Below are positions 49,400 to 60,759 of a stretch of DNA of 64,000 nucleotides, in pieces. Made by a program: the position numbers and the translations under genes. The DNA comes from Bryopsis sp. KO-2023. Taxonomy: Eukaryota > Chlorophyta > Ulvophyceae > Bryopsidales > Bryopsidaceae. The stretch's first letter is position 1; every line of letters starts with the position of its first letter. Where the stretch lies: positions 992,001-1,056,000 of the forward strand of contig BSYQ01000009.1 of assembly GCA_030272585.1 (NCBI GenBank). The letters are read 5' to 3'. The notes under the pieces are model-generated. The model did not search any database and was not told where the DNA came from. It worked only from the letters and a program-made list of their open reading frames with translations.

Positions 49400-49518
49400 C
49401 GCAGCAATAGGAATTCGAAATTATTCAGTCCCCCTCGAAAGGTTTTTTTTCACGTGGGTTTTTGTTCCGTTTTTCAACCCACATCGGATCATCACGGAAA
49501 AGTACACCATGCCAACGT

Positions 49519-49738
49519 TCACACAATCGAACAGGCCTCCGGAATGGATTTCCCCACAGCCCTTTCAAACAAAAAAAAACAAATATATATTTTTACCGGC
49601 CAGCAGCAAGGCCGCTTTCAAACCCTCGCTGGAGCAATCAGATATTTGCCAGCCGTGGTCCCGGGTGGAAAAGGGGCAAGCCCCTTTGGAAATGTGTCGA
49701 TAGTATTTTTCCACTGGCTGCCGGACTTCGTTGATGAC
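49519..49738 (-). pseudogene. Orphan exon of oxidosqualene cyclase (cycloartenol synthase family)
   Basis: On the minus strand 49738-49597 is open and reads [20 protein letters not shown], then [20 protein letters not shown], then KAALLLAG. It is flanked by an acceptor (cttag) and a donor (GTAAAA). This is the segment around the DCTAE catalytic motif of plant cycloartenol synthase (family: [27 protein letters not shown]). The invariant Trp after Gly-Ala is Cys and the Pro of GWPIS is Gln. A second block at 49560-49534 reads AVGKSIPEA, resembling the next family segment, but it is out of phase with the first and ends at a TGA (49521-49519). No other cyclase exon is visible on either side. It is best read as a decayed fragment of a sterol or triterpene cyclase gene (complete proteins exceed 700 residues), in the 5' flank of the bisphosphatase gene. 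Confidence 0.78.
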
Positions 49739-50764
49739 CTAAGATTTGGGGCATCATATAAAAAGCCAAACATAAGAGTTCAAAATTTCGATTTGCTCAC
49801 TCACTTGTTTTTTTTTAAATAATATCATAGTGGTTTGCTGCCGCCCCAAGCAAACAAACAAACATCAATTACATTGTGTAGGAGAGACATTCTCCTATTA
49901 CAAGGATCAGTAAAAAACCAAATGTGACCATGTGTATTTTAATGTTGAGATTCCATTGGCTTTTGTGTGTACCCACGAAGACAAACCACTAGAAACAACA
50001 GGTGCATTAGAACAAATCTTAATAATATGTAAAGTCAAATTCTTTTTTTTTTGTTACGCTGAGGCCCGGATTTTTGGTTTGGTTTGGTTTGGTTTGAGGC
50101 CCGGGTTTGAACTCAAAATTTCATAAATTCCAGTAGGAGAAAAATTTATCAGCCAAACCATTTTTTTTCCCTTCTTCATTTCCTAACGCGATTAATGAGA
50201 TTTGTGGAATTCAGTGTATCGCAACAGTCGATAGTCGGACATTGGAACGATCTTGATATGACTGGAAAGTATAGGAAAGATGAATTCAGTGAGGTTATTT
50301 AGGAAGTGAAGGGACTGGTCATTGTGTTGTTTATTTTGCTTACTTTCTGTAAAGCGTTCTTTGGCGGCCGTTTCACCACTCGGTATCGCTGTTGCGAACG
50401 AGTGTATTCAACAGATTGAAAAAAAATTGAAAGAAATAAGCCACCATAACTTCTCACACCGGATGGATTTAAGAATACGTAACAGCAAAAAAAAATGCAA
50501 ACCTGTGTCTCAGGCAGCGTACAAACTCCTTGTCCGTTGGGGTGCGTTCGGAGTTGAACGTGTCACCACGTCTTCTCCATCTGTTTCATCGACTGCCCTC
50601 CCCGCGTGACATCAAAGCTTCCACCTTGTCGACAGCGGGGCGTGTGGAAGGAAACCCAACTGGCAACCCCCCACCCCACCTACAACGCCTTGAATGTCGG
50701 GTTAAATAGCGGATCCAAGTTTCCCGCCGTCCCCGAGTAGCAACCGCTGTCTCGTCGGTGCATA
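49739..50764. other. Divergent intergenic region
   Basis: AT-rich between 49739 and 50300, including a (ggttt)n run flanked by two gaggcccgg copies at about 50062 and 50095. It becomes GC-richer towards the start of the gene at 50765. No gene was recognised, and no further cyclase exon. Confidence 0.45.
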
Positions 50765-51202
50765 ATGGCGGGTTTTGTTAAAACGGTGCCAGCGGTTGTG
50801 CTACCGGCCGCAGCCGTAGCATCGGCTGCGTTTCTTCTGCGACGCATTGTTCGATTCAATCGGGCGAATCGTGGTAGCAATGGCCGGGGTCGATTGTGGA
50901 GGAGTCGATCAGACAACAGCTCCAGTACCGCGACGACGCCCGTGACGCTGGCAAGTCGACAGGAACGATGGGAATCCTTTGAACAATCGATCGAAATCGA
51001 GAAGGAGAACTTGCCGCCATCGAATGATCCTGTGACGACCGCCGACCCGATCGTCATCCCTAGAGGCGCAGGAGGGGGTGTGTTATCTCGGCGGCAACCG
51101 TCCCCATCGATGGAAGTGGAGTTGGGGATGGAGCACAGATACGCGGCCGAGCCTTGTTTGAAGGGCGATCGGAGAGCGCTCTGGACAACCCACTATCGTT
51201 GA
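50765..51202 (+). CDS. Small N-terminally membrane-anchored hypothetical protein
   Basis: Single open frame of 145 codons from ATG 50765. Residues 1-25 (MAGFVKTVPAVVLPAAAVAS, then AAFLLRR) are a hydrophobic helix followed by Arg, which is compatible with a signal anchor or an organellar targeting helix. The rest is Arg/Ser/Pro-rich and unfamiliar (SRQERWESFEQSIEIEKENL). GC content is higher than in the flanks and in-frame stops are absent. A second frame continues openly from about 51139 to 51528, and another at 51532-51686 ends in FDNPLMLGCAAF and a stop, so the true gene probably has more exons. A junction from 50765-frame sequence to an acceptor after cacag at 51138 would be in phase. I could not settle the donor, so the 3' end is provisional. 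Confidence 0.45.
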   Translation: MAGFVKTVPAVVLPAAAVASAAFLLRRIVRFNRANRGSNGRGRLWRSRSDNSSSTATTPVTLASRQERWESFEQSIEIEKENLPPSNDPVTTADPIVIPRGAGGGVLSRRQPSPSMEVELGMEHRYAAEPCLKGDRRALWTTHYR

Positions 51203-53145
51203 CTTCGAACGATCCCCCACCAAGACAGCTCCGCAATTCCATTTCTTCCCAGAACGAAACAACACGGGTGGAGAGGCTAACTTACGATCGTTTACCGATT
51301 TGCGAAATCGCCCATGGACGCGTGCACCAATCTCGTGAAGTCTTTCAACTGTGCGCATGTATGTTTTTTTATTCGCCGGCTTGGAAACTTTTTTTGGCAT
51401 CGGCTGCTTATACATCGCTTGTGAACAGGGCGGGCTTTTCTTATGCTGGTCGCCCTGATTTTCCTGTTTTCGCGTTTCTTCAAAGGTTTTTGAGTAAGTG
51501 GAGCGGAACAACACCTCAACCCAGCTAAGGTTGGATTATTTCTTGGGGAAAGAGAGAAGGATGGAAGTTGTGCCAGAGGCTAAAAGCAAAAATAACGAAA
51601 GGAGATTTCAGCATCCATTTGATAACCCACTGATGTTAGGGTGTGCAGCTTTTCGACCTCCTAATGTCAGCAGAAATTGGCAGTAACACAAAAGAAAAGA
51701 AAAGAAAAGAAAAAAATGACTGTGAAAGTTTTGCGTCCCTTCGGTGGTTGCTCTATATTAGTTGAAAAATGTTCTTGGGGATATACTTCTTAGCGTTGAT
51801 CTTCTGTAGATGTTTTTTTTTTCTTTTCTTTTTTTGGCGAACTAGCTAGAATTGTGGATGAAAAAAGAACACCCTCATCAGTCGATGATTAGTCACCACA
51901 TAGCTGAGTTTGAGTCTCAAACTGGTGGTTGACCTGGGGTTCAAACGCTCTTCCACTGTATGCCATCAGAACATCTCTTTTCTGGCTTGTTCTTGTGGCC
52001 AGAAACAAAAAACCAAAAAAAACTAGCCCTTTCTTTTTAGAAATTAGAAAGGATGAAGGTTTCGGGGGTTGATGATAGAGTGTGTGTGTGTCTTTTCATG
52101 GCAGCCTGATACACCCCAAAAACGAGAAAAAAAAAAGAAAGCAAGAAAGGAAGAAAGATTCCATAGTGATTTTTTTTGAAGGAAGCAAAAAAAAAGAAAA
52201 AGAAATTTCATAGAAAAAAAGAAAAGAAAAACTAAGAATGGTGAGATAGAATGGAACAAAGGGAGTTTTCATTATCAGTCGTCGAATGCCTGCTGCCTCC
52301 AGGTGTGAAGGAACAAAGCAATTTTAACGAATATAGTTTCCAAAAAATCCGATTGTTCTGTGGTGTTTATTGTTCATTCTTTTAGCTACGAGAGGAAATC
52401 CACTCCATTTGCGTTGTACGTTTCTTTGAAAAGAAACCATATCATCTAGAGACCCTGGGGCAGGCGGAGCCCAGATTGTACAGTGTGAGTTGTTATTTAT
52501 GGGGCCGTTCAATAGAATGTATCGGACAAAAAAAAGTTGATTTGGGTTTTCAGGCAATACTTTCGTGTGAGAGAAATTTGAGGTGATCGGGGAAGGACAA
52601 AAAGGCACATTGCTGAAAAACTGAAATCTAACCCTGCTGGATGGCTTAGTGGTTCACCAAAAAAGGGGAGGGGGCACAATTCTGGACATCCCTCAGCTCA
52701 CTTTCTCCTACCTGGGAAGAACCCCTCCACAGGAAATTGCATTTGTTTCTCATGCACCAAAAGTGCTGGCGCAAATTCCACACAATTTTTCTCTCAAAAT
52801 GATCGTGGCGCTGACGTCCCTCCGTTTTCCCCCTTCCTTCCAGCAACCGCTACAACTTCTGTGGTCGTCTTTCGTCCAATCCCCCAGTACGAGGTCGTAA
52901 ATGCCGTGAGCGGTGGCGTGGCGCCCACGCGACAGGGATTTTCAACATTTTCTCCCAAAAATGGGTTAATGAGCTCATCGTTGGTTGATGGAGACAGCTC
53001 CCCCCAGGCCTTTATCCCGGATCGCCGCCTTTCCCCATCCAATTGCCCTGCACCATCCAACAGTTTCAGCTTCAACGGGTTTTACCCAGGCAACTCAGCT
53101 TTTGCCCCGTTTTTCAGTGAGAGACACTCTCCCTTTTTCTTCATC
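51203..53145 (+). other. Intergenic region, possible extra exons and a tRNA-like patch
   Basis: 51203-51690 may hold the downstream exons of the preceding gene. 51690-52600 is AT-rich with runs of A and T. A tRNA/SINE-like patch occurs at about 51905-51970 (minus sense). From 52650 to 53145 the sequence is less simple and one frame (52861 onward) is open into the cold-shock gene; this is probably 5' UTR or an N-terminal extension. Confidence 0.4.
51905..51970 (-). mobile_element. Possible tRNA-derived (SINE-like) fragment
   Basis: On the minus strand there is tggcatacagtggaagagcg, close to a tRNA A box with its D-arm. About 40 nt further lies gtttgagactcaaac, resembling a B box. The cloverleaf cannot be completed and no tail or target duplication was found, so this is only a weak call. 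Confidence 0.25.
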
Positions 53146-54182
53146 ATGGACGGTGGACGTCAGAGAGGAACCGTGAAGTGGTTTAACGCCACCAAGGGCT
53201 TCGGCTTCATCACTCCTGAATCGGGTGGAGACGATCTTTTCGTTCACCAGGTGACCACCCCCATCTTTCACCAGGAGCTGCGAACCTGGATCCACCCGCG
53301 ATACCGCGCGGTGGAGGTTCTAGGTTATCTTTGACGTGACGTGGTCTAGGTTAAAGTGGCATTTCCCTGTTGATTTGCTCTGCCGAACGCTTCTTCGGTT
53401 CGAGAATCTGGTGCTGTGTAGTTGGGACTGGCGCGACACTGTGTCGTTTCTTGCTGTTGATCGTGTCCTTTATGTAACCTGTTTTTCGTGGGGTCTTTTC
53501 AGACCAGCATCCAATCTGAAGGTTTCCGTAGTCTCCGAGAGGGAGAGCCAGTGGAGTTTGACATCGCCACTGGTGACGATGGAAGGACAAAGGCCGTCAG
53601 GGTGACCGGGCCTGGTGGAGCAACTCCCAAGGGTACCTCTTATGAGAGGGTAAGTCATCCTCACGATCCTGCACTCTAACGCGACCTCGAGATAAAGTAT
53701 TTCTGGCTTGATGGACAAGGCAATGCTTCGCGTCGATGTTTGACATCTCTGGGGGGTTATATATTTGTCTATTCTGTTTCACCTGCGTGATTGAGTTCCC
53801 CGCTAGTTACGCTTCGGCTTGCGGAAGACCTGGCGGCTCTACACAATCCTTTCTCTGTTTTTTTTTTTTCGATACTTCCGGGTTGCCGTTGACGAAACTG
53901 TTTGTGGTGTACTTTTTTTTCCGCCGTTTCGTAGGCGGTCGCTTGATTTTAGTACCTTCTTTATGGCACCATTAGTCACCCTTCATATTTTGAAAAACAA
54001 AACAGCTTTTTCTTAAATTGAATGCAAAGTACTTTGCTCCTTTTCTAAACCCACCAACCAAATTTGAAAAACATTCCTGATCTGTTTCATTACAGTCCTC
54101 AATTTTTCTTTTACAGTTTTTAAATATGGTTTTTGCGCTGTAGCCGCCGCCTCAGAACTACGGTGGTGGTGCTCGTTTCTAA
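53146..54182 (+). CDS. Cold-shock-domain RNA/DNA-binding protein
   Basis: Modelled as join(53146..53250,53503..53649,54144..54182), 96 aa. The start [20 protein letters not shown] is followed by [15 protein letters not shown], which supply RNP1 (KGFGFI) and RNP2 (LFVHQ). Exon 2 completes the five-stranded OB barrel ([20 protein letters not shown]). Such proteins bind single-stranded nucleic acid and melt RNA structure; plant homologues act in cold acclimation and growth. Plant CSPs usually add Gly-rich and CCHC zinc-knuckle regions. Here the tail is only [13 protein letters not shown] and [12 protein letters not shown], so it resembles a minimal algal or Y-box-like form. The frame is open upstream to 52861 with an ATG at 52969, which would add 59 Ser/Pro/Phe-rich residues. 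Confidence 0.9.
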
Positions 54183-57100
54183 GCTGTGGAGACGATCAGC
54201 CCTTCAAAAGGAAATTACCAACCCCTCTGATGGCAAAAGGCGTTACTCTCCTTCACTGTACGGAAAGTAAAATTGCCAGCTGACATACCCAGGAGCGAAG
54301 AGAGGGAATTTATATATATTTGTCTTTGTGTGTTTTGTCTTGTCCCGGTAATTTCCGCTTGTAGTGTGTGGTGGCTGAGAGTGAAATCAGGAAAAAAAAG
54401 AAAAGAGAGAGAGAAATTAACATTATGACCTGAAGGGAGGATTGCGTTTTTTAAAAGAAAAAAAAGAGGAGCAAGGAAAGAAAAGGGTTTGCCGTTGTTT
54501 ATGGACTGTGGGGGTTGGGGGATCTAATTTTGAGCCGTATGTATGTCTGTTGTGAGAGTTTTCGAGTAAGAAGAAGAAGAAAAGAAAAGAGGTGAAAAAA
54601 AAGAAGAGATAAGCTTGACGTTTATTTTTGATTTTCGGAAAAGAAAAGAAAGATACGGAAAAAAAAAACACAAAAGAGGAAAGGGGAGGAAATGATGTCA
54701 CGATAACATTGTCGTGCGCATTTTTTCGTCTTTTTTTTTTTTTTTTTTTGATTTTTTCGCTGCTTCATCTTGTTACCGGTATTTTTCGCGGTGATAATAT
54801 ATAATGGAGGTAAAAAAAAAGAGAGAAAAAGAGGTAAAGGAACGAATTCACAGGCCTTTCTTGTTTGTTTGAGGTGAACAAAGGGAATGGCTGGTGTTGG
54901 AGGTCTGAAGAAATGGGACAGAAATTCTTATTTAACCTTACGAGAATATAGGGCTCTAATAGTTGATATCAAGATGTGTGGTTCATGTGGAGAGGTTTGG
55001 CATTGGTGAGGAGTTAACGAAAAACGTGTGGCAATGTTCACTGTACTTGAAATGGTCAGTTTTCCGGTTAATTGTAAAAAGGATCTTCTCAGCACTTGAT
55101 TTAATAATTAAGTGTGTGCTCATCTTCACCACCTCTCCCTTTCTTTTATAAAACTAATTAAAATGGCTGGAGATCATTGGCTGAATCGTATTTCCTGTTG
55201 GTAAATATGTTCGGCTGTGGACTAGATTTCATAACAAAATTAAATATATCAGAACTGTTGCATGGAGGATACCAAAGCTATGAAGCAGAAACTATCGTCA
55301 AAAATAAAAAATATCCCAGGAGAAATAGGAAATATAGAAGTTGTGAAAAGTTCCACACCATTCTGAGGTTGTATTTCTTGTCAGTTTTGGCATCTATTAG
55401 ACAAAGCAGCTATTTCTCAAATTGAAGCTGTCAACTAAAACTCCTTGCATTTGAAAGAAAGGAACCTGCAGCACCACGGACAATAATTTTGTTTTCGTTC
55501 CATGGCCTCCTTTCTTGGGCATCAGATGGCATGACAAGCAGAATGACTGAAGTAAAATAGCTTCTCCATCATTCACTTTCTACCCCACCAATGCTGGGCA
55601 AACTTCCGAGAAAACAATAAAACAGCAATGTGTCTCAACAGGTATGCAGGGGGCTGGTACCCCCCCTGAAATCCAATATAAAAGAATTCTAAACGAATAC
55701 AGGAAGTAACTCCTGGCTTATTCCAAACAATTTTAAAAAAATATCCACGAAAGGTGATCATTGTGCATCATTGTCAAGAAACCTAGGGCTTCTCCAACAC
55801 CAGTTTCGAAATCGTTCTTCCTCTTGGTGCTCAGCCTCCCTTTTCAAGATCAATAATCGAACCATGTTTTCCCGTCATGCCATCCTCACTGACAGGGTCC
55901 TCCATGTCAGCATTTTCTCCTTCACCATCTCTTGTCGATTTCCACCACCAGATTAAAAACATCACCAACACCACAGAGCCAAGCACCACCCACCCATAAA
56001 TCCCATAATGACTCTACCGCAAGCAGCTGCGTCTGTCTTTCGCATAATTTACTGCTAGCTTGGAAATCCGGTTTGGTTTTCAGCCTCTTGAGATTGGCTC
56101 CATAGCAACAGAGGGAGACCCCATCTGAAAGGGGCATTCTTTTGAGATCGGATAGTTGAGGTTCTAGCTGGAATGGAGAAAATTGATGCCCGCTCTCCTT
56201 CAAAAGTATGAACATCAACACACACCAGAATCGTTTTCTGCTCCGCCAGCCAACCTTTTTTTTTCACCGCTCTTTCTTGTGGAAAACCACAGTTTTGATG
56301 AAAGACACAGTTTTGATAAAAGAGCCTCCTGTCAACCCGAGCTTCCCATTTCTTGTTCTGAATTACGGACGCTCAGCCACATCAAAACATGCTGTTACCT
56401 GTACAGCTCTTGATTGAGTTGCTCAAAGAATTTCCCCAGCATCGAAGTGCTTCAGCCACCATGCAATCTGGGATACATAGATGCTGCGATTGATCAGTTT
56501 GATGCTTTCTGTGAGACAATTTCGCCAAGGATTTGTTGTTCAACAAAACAAAAATAAACTAAGGCATAACAAATCAAGGGAAAGAGGAAATGCCGAAAAG
56601 TTAATCCAAGTATCCTCTATATCTGGATTCATGCATTTGTCCCTCACAGGCTTCAGCTTCTCGAGGGCATCCTCCACCAATTCAACCGTTTCAATGGAAA
56701 GCTATTTTGCAGCAGGCCGGCCATTCATCCTTGTGTCGAGGTTCGGGGGAGCATATCGTCTTCTTTTCATATTAATCTCGGACAGCACTTGCGACACAGC
56801 CTCCCTCATTGTCAACAATGCACTTGGCATTCGAAAAAAAATTTGCGTGATGCAGCAGGGGGTTTCTACTTCCTGAAAACAACTCCCAGATATTTAAATT
56901 TTGAAGCAGCAGTGGCAGGGGCTATGGAGCGATCCCGACTTTTTACACTGACTTGGAACCTGATCAGATATGGTTGATGGTTGGGGGTATCAAATACATC
57001 ATGTGAAGATCAAGATTGCGCATGACATGGTGCAGATTCATCCCAAACTGAGGTCAGTATCCAACACCCTGAAAACAGCAACAACTACATCCGTAAAACC

Positions 57101-57994
57101 TCCTTGTTTATAGTAATAATAAAGCTCCAGTGCAACCTTAACCGGCCAATGTCCACCAAGCCAAAATGTTGGATGTGTTGAGTGGTGGTAAGTTGGACGC
57201 TTTTTGATATGTGAAACCAAACTGGGATCCGTGGAGGTTCTTGATCAAGCAGATCAACCTGTCAGTTCCGCCACCCTGAACCTGCATGCGGTCCGTTCAA
57301 GATCAGGGTGACTCGTCAGGAAAAAAGGGAGGTCTGGGAAGGAGGAACTGTGTTTTTACACAGTTGGCTGCTTTGTGTGTGGAGATATTCTTTCTCTCTG
57401 CTGTTCAAATTCACGACATGTGCAAGACCTCCTGTATGTAAATGACGGTGGGCGTATGGGGTTGAGGTTCCTGCATTGGCAGGAAAAAAACACATTGTAT
57501 TTACAAAAAATTTGGATTTGACAGCAGATTTGGTTTAAATAAGTTTAAATTACCGATGCAACACAGCCACACCTGTGCCCATTATCCGATTGTCAAAAAA
57601 AAAAGGAGCCCAACTGCTCAAAGAGCAAAACGAGGTTTCATGAGAGCCAAAAAAATACACAATCTCTCGACCACCAACAAAAAATCCTGCACAATAGCAA
57701 CTGGAAATGTCCAAAATCAGCATTTATCCCCACACCCAACCTTCCCTTTTCCCAATAATACTCTCAAAAATACAAGATCGGTTCCATCGTTTTCTCCACG
57801 AACGTGACCGATCACACTTTTTTTCCTCACTTTTTTTTTTCTTTCCATTCCCCCCTGCTAATCCAAATTCTGAGTGAAATTATGAGCGCACTTTACAGCA
57901 AAAAGACTAGATAACCAAAAAAAAAAAGAGATTCCACCAAAATATGACTAACACCCCCGCGAGTGGCAAGGTCTCTTTCATCGATAATGGCGGA
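54183..57994. other. Gene-poor region with repeat debris
   Basis: 54183-54870 is the homopolymer-rich 3' flank of the cold-shock gene. 55400-57300 is more complex and has several short open segments on the minus strand with splice-like borders, for example one ending ...SIIDLEKGG-stop near 55840 and one at 56651-56707. Alternative frames are equally open and no family is recognised, so I do not call a gene. 57300-57994 is the 3' flank of the PTST-like gene. Confidence 0.4.
56880..57260 (-). mobile_element. Possible eroded LINE reverse-transcriptase fragment
   Basis: In different minus-strand frames I see LICLIKNLHGSQFGFTY (near 57240) and SKFKYLGVVFR (near 56950). They recall two conserved stretches of non-LTR reverse transcriptases (LI..I..LY and the FKYLGV block). 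They are separated by frameshifts and stops, and the YxDD core is missing. If this is real, it is a dead and internally deleted copy. Confidence 0.28.
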
Positions 57995-60759
57995 TCAATC
58001 GACCACAAGAATGTTGTTTGTATCTCCGCTTGAGCTGACCACCATCGGCCAATCAGGGGCTGTTTTCCATCCGTCATCCACCAAAAATTTTACCTCGTAG
58101 GTTCCCTGGGGAAAAAAAAAAGGAGAAGAAAAAACTGAGTTCAAATTGAAAAAAAAAAGCAAAACACAGGGATATGATATAACACAATTATCTAAACCGA
58201 GCAAACACAACAGATTTTCAACACCCTTAATCACGGACTGTGGTTGTATTTCATTTGGAGGAATTATTCGATGGCCGCTCCAACCTAAATCAATGTTTCA
58301 AACAGATCGGTGCCTTCCTGAAAAGCTGAAACAAAATGCAAGCACTTACAGGAAGAAGATGCAATTCGGCCGTAAACTCCGACAAAACACTGTCTGACAT
58401 TTCCTCAGGCGACAGAACGAACCCTCTCGTCCAGTTATCAAAACTGCCCATTATCCGAACATCCAATGCCACACCATACCAAGACACAGGCACCGTCCTT
58501 GGAACGACCCCACTCAAAGCCTTCTGTTCTGTGGACACCGCCTGACATCCCAATCCACATCTTATTAAAAAAAAAAAACCATAAAAACATGCCGGTGGGT
58601 AGAAAAAATACACACTAGTTCTGGAAACTAGTGTGTATGATTGGCAATTCTTCACACAGTGAATACCCTATCAAAAAATGTACGTTTGAGGTGCTTAAAA
58701 AGGTGACAGAATCATAACAATTCATTTTTCAAAGTACCCAAAAAAAGATTGCCTTTTTGTTCAATTGTTTGGGGCCTTTTTTTAAGCAAAGTGAGATGCT
58801 TTACCCACCTGTTGTGCCAGCTCTATTCTGGACTGCAACGTGACCAGCTTCTCAATCGCATCCTCCTTATCAATTCCGAACTTGACGGCTGCTGCGGCAG
58901 TCTCGACCATTCTTGATAAAGTTCCTAGCTCAAGGAGTACCTGGGTGCATCAGAATTTCAACCCAGGTAAGCAGAGCCACAAATTGGCGCCTTAGAATCC
59001 AACGAACCTATTCCCAAAATATTGAGATATTGTTGTTGAAAGTTTTCGACAGAAGGCTGAATGAATCATCATTTCACTATTTCGTTTTCTTTTGGGGGGG
59101 GTGGAGAACATTTTTTTTTTCATGTTTTTTTAATTTTTTTATTTAACATCGACTTAGAGAACCATTAAACGGCCACAATAGCCCAATAGCTATTTTTGGT
59201 GGGATTCCATTTCCTTCTTCTGGAAGGATCCAACAGTGCTGATAAGAACGGGGGTTGATATAAATCAAATCACTGACCACAAAGCACTGTTTTTGGATTT
59301 AAATATCTTGTTTCTCTTAAGATTTTCTTAAATCTTGGCCTTTGGAGATTTTATGTATGGAACAATGCCTTGAAAGTAAGCATACGCCTGCCACGATTTG
59401 GGTGTGATTATTCCTTACGCAAAAAAATGAAAGAAAACAAACCTTTTCAGTGGCATCATGAGCAGCCTGGACAGTGGCAGTGCTGCCTTCCAAGCGATTT
59501 TCCATGAAAGAGAGATACTACAGAAAATTCAACAAACAAAAAAAGACACTTCAAGAGAAAGCATACTGACATTATAAAACGGGGTCCTTCAAGTTGATTT
59601 CACAGCAGGACTTTATTTCAATCTGAACACGATTCCAAGACCAAAATGCCATGGGCAAAATATAATCCATTTGAAAGCAGGCTTGATGTAAAACCTCAAC
59701 TGTTGTTTTTCAAAACATGATTTTGTTTTTGCAGTGTGTTAGGGCCAAATACCTTGTTTGCTTCACTTAATCGAGTGCTCAGTCTGTTGCGGGATGCCGC
59801 CAGTTGCTTGTACATCTGCAAAAATTTACGGAGGGTGATTTTCAGCAATTGCTGCAAAAATGTATCTAGTCCATTGGACAACTACTGGTTTCAATTGAAA
59901 CCCAATCGTGTGGTGAATGGAGATTTAGATGTTTCAGTATTAAAAATCATACCTGGGCGTGCTTTTTGGCAGCTTTATCATCGCTCGTCGATTCGGCTGC
60001 TTTCTCTCCCCACTCCTGTGAATTTTCCCTTGCTGTCGTCACCAATTCGACTTTCTCTTCCCTCTGTCCAAAAACAAAATCATTCTAAACACGCCGCTTC
60101 AAAATTGCTCCATTCTTCCCCCCGAAATGTTTCAAAATTTACAAATATCACCCAACGTATGTTATTTCGTCGATTTTCCTGTGTCTGACTTGTGGAGGAG
60201 TCTATTTTTTTATGGCATTTCAAGGCAGTGTTCAAATTCGTTCGATGAAGATGTGGAAAACCCTTTTTCAGTGGCAGTTTCTTGAGAGAAAAAACACCAG
60301 TTGGATGCCACTCACATCGGCAGCAGTTTTCCCAGTAACGGATTTCATGGTCGAGGTGGTCGCTTGATCTGCTGGTCCTACCTGTGATGAAATTTCAGCT
60401 TCGGCCGTTTGAGGTTCTTGGGACCCAGATGCCACCAGAATCTAAAACGACAGGTTCAAAAACATTTGAAATGATCAAATTTTACTCACAAAAAGCAAAT
60501 TGCAAATTGCTCAGCCTGGGTTGAGGGTTTGAGGTAAATTTTCAACCTCCCAGTGCGGGTTTCAATCGATATCTACAGGCACAGAATAGAAAAATAATGT
60601 CGGGAAAAGAATTAGCTGCCACCGTGGATGTCCCACCTTGGTCTGAAGCCGTTCGGATCTCGAACGGCAGCGACCAACCATGCTGGAGCCAACCGGCTGC
60701 CTTGGTACGTTTATCGATGCGAGATTGCACCCGACGGCTCTGCGGCCGAGAGGACACAT
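57995..60759 (-). CDS. PTST-like starch-targeting protein (coiled coil + CBM48)
   Basis: Modelled as complement(join(57995..58105,58350..58541,58809..58940,59443..59517,59753..59815,59953..60063,60316..60441,60637..60759)), 310 aa; all introns are phase 0. Residues 1-41 (MCPLGRRAVGCNLASINVPR...) are rich in Arg and Ser and poor in acids, like a plastid transit peptide. Residues about 85-205 are charged helices (MYKQLAASRNRLSTRLSEAN, later LVTLQSRIELAQQ) forming a coiled coil. The last 85 residues are a CBM48/AMPK-beta-type glucan-binding domain: VRIMGSFDNWTRG, FTAELHLLPGTYEVKFLVDD, then GWKTAPDWPMV with the binding tryptophans. Plant PTST1 uses this layout to bring granule-bound starch synthase to starch granules for amylose synthesis. 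The first exon is linked by phase only; a small extra exon near 60540 cannot be excluded. Confidence 0.87.
58608..58638. repeat. Perfect hairpin with 13-bp arms and 5-nt loop
   Basis: atacacactagtt (58608-58620), loop ctgga, then aactagtgtgtat (58626-58638). The arms are fully complementary. It lies in an intron of the PTST-like gene. Confidence 0.92.

Noticed and set aside
53251-53337. Read-through of cold-shock exon 1 as a longer protein ending near 53334
   Set aside because: The open frame continues into the intron, but the next exon completes the OB fold in phase and gives the family sequence.
60540-60600. Extra small exon of the PTST-like gene after an acceptor at about 60572
   Set aside because: Its possible donors do not return to phase 0 as required by the next exon; direct joining of the flanking exons is in phase.
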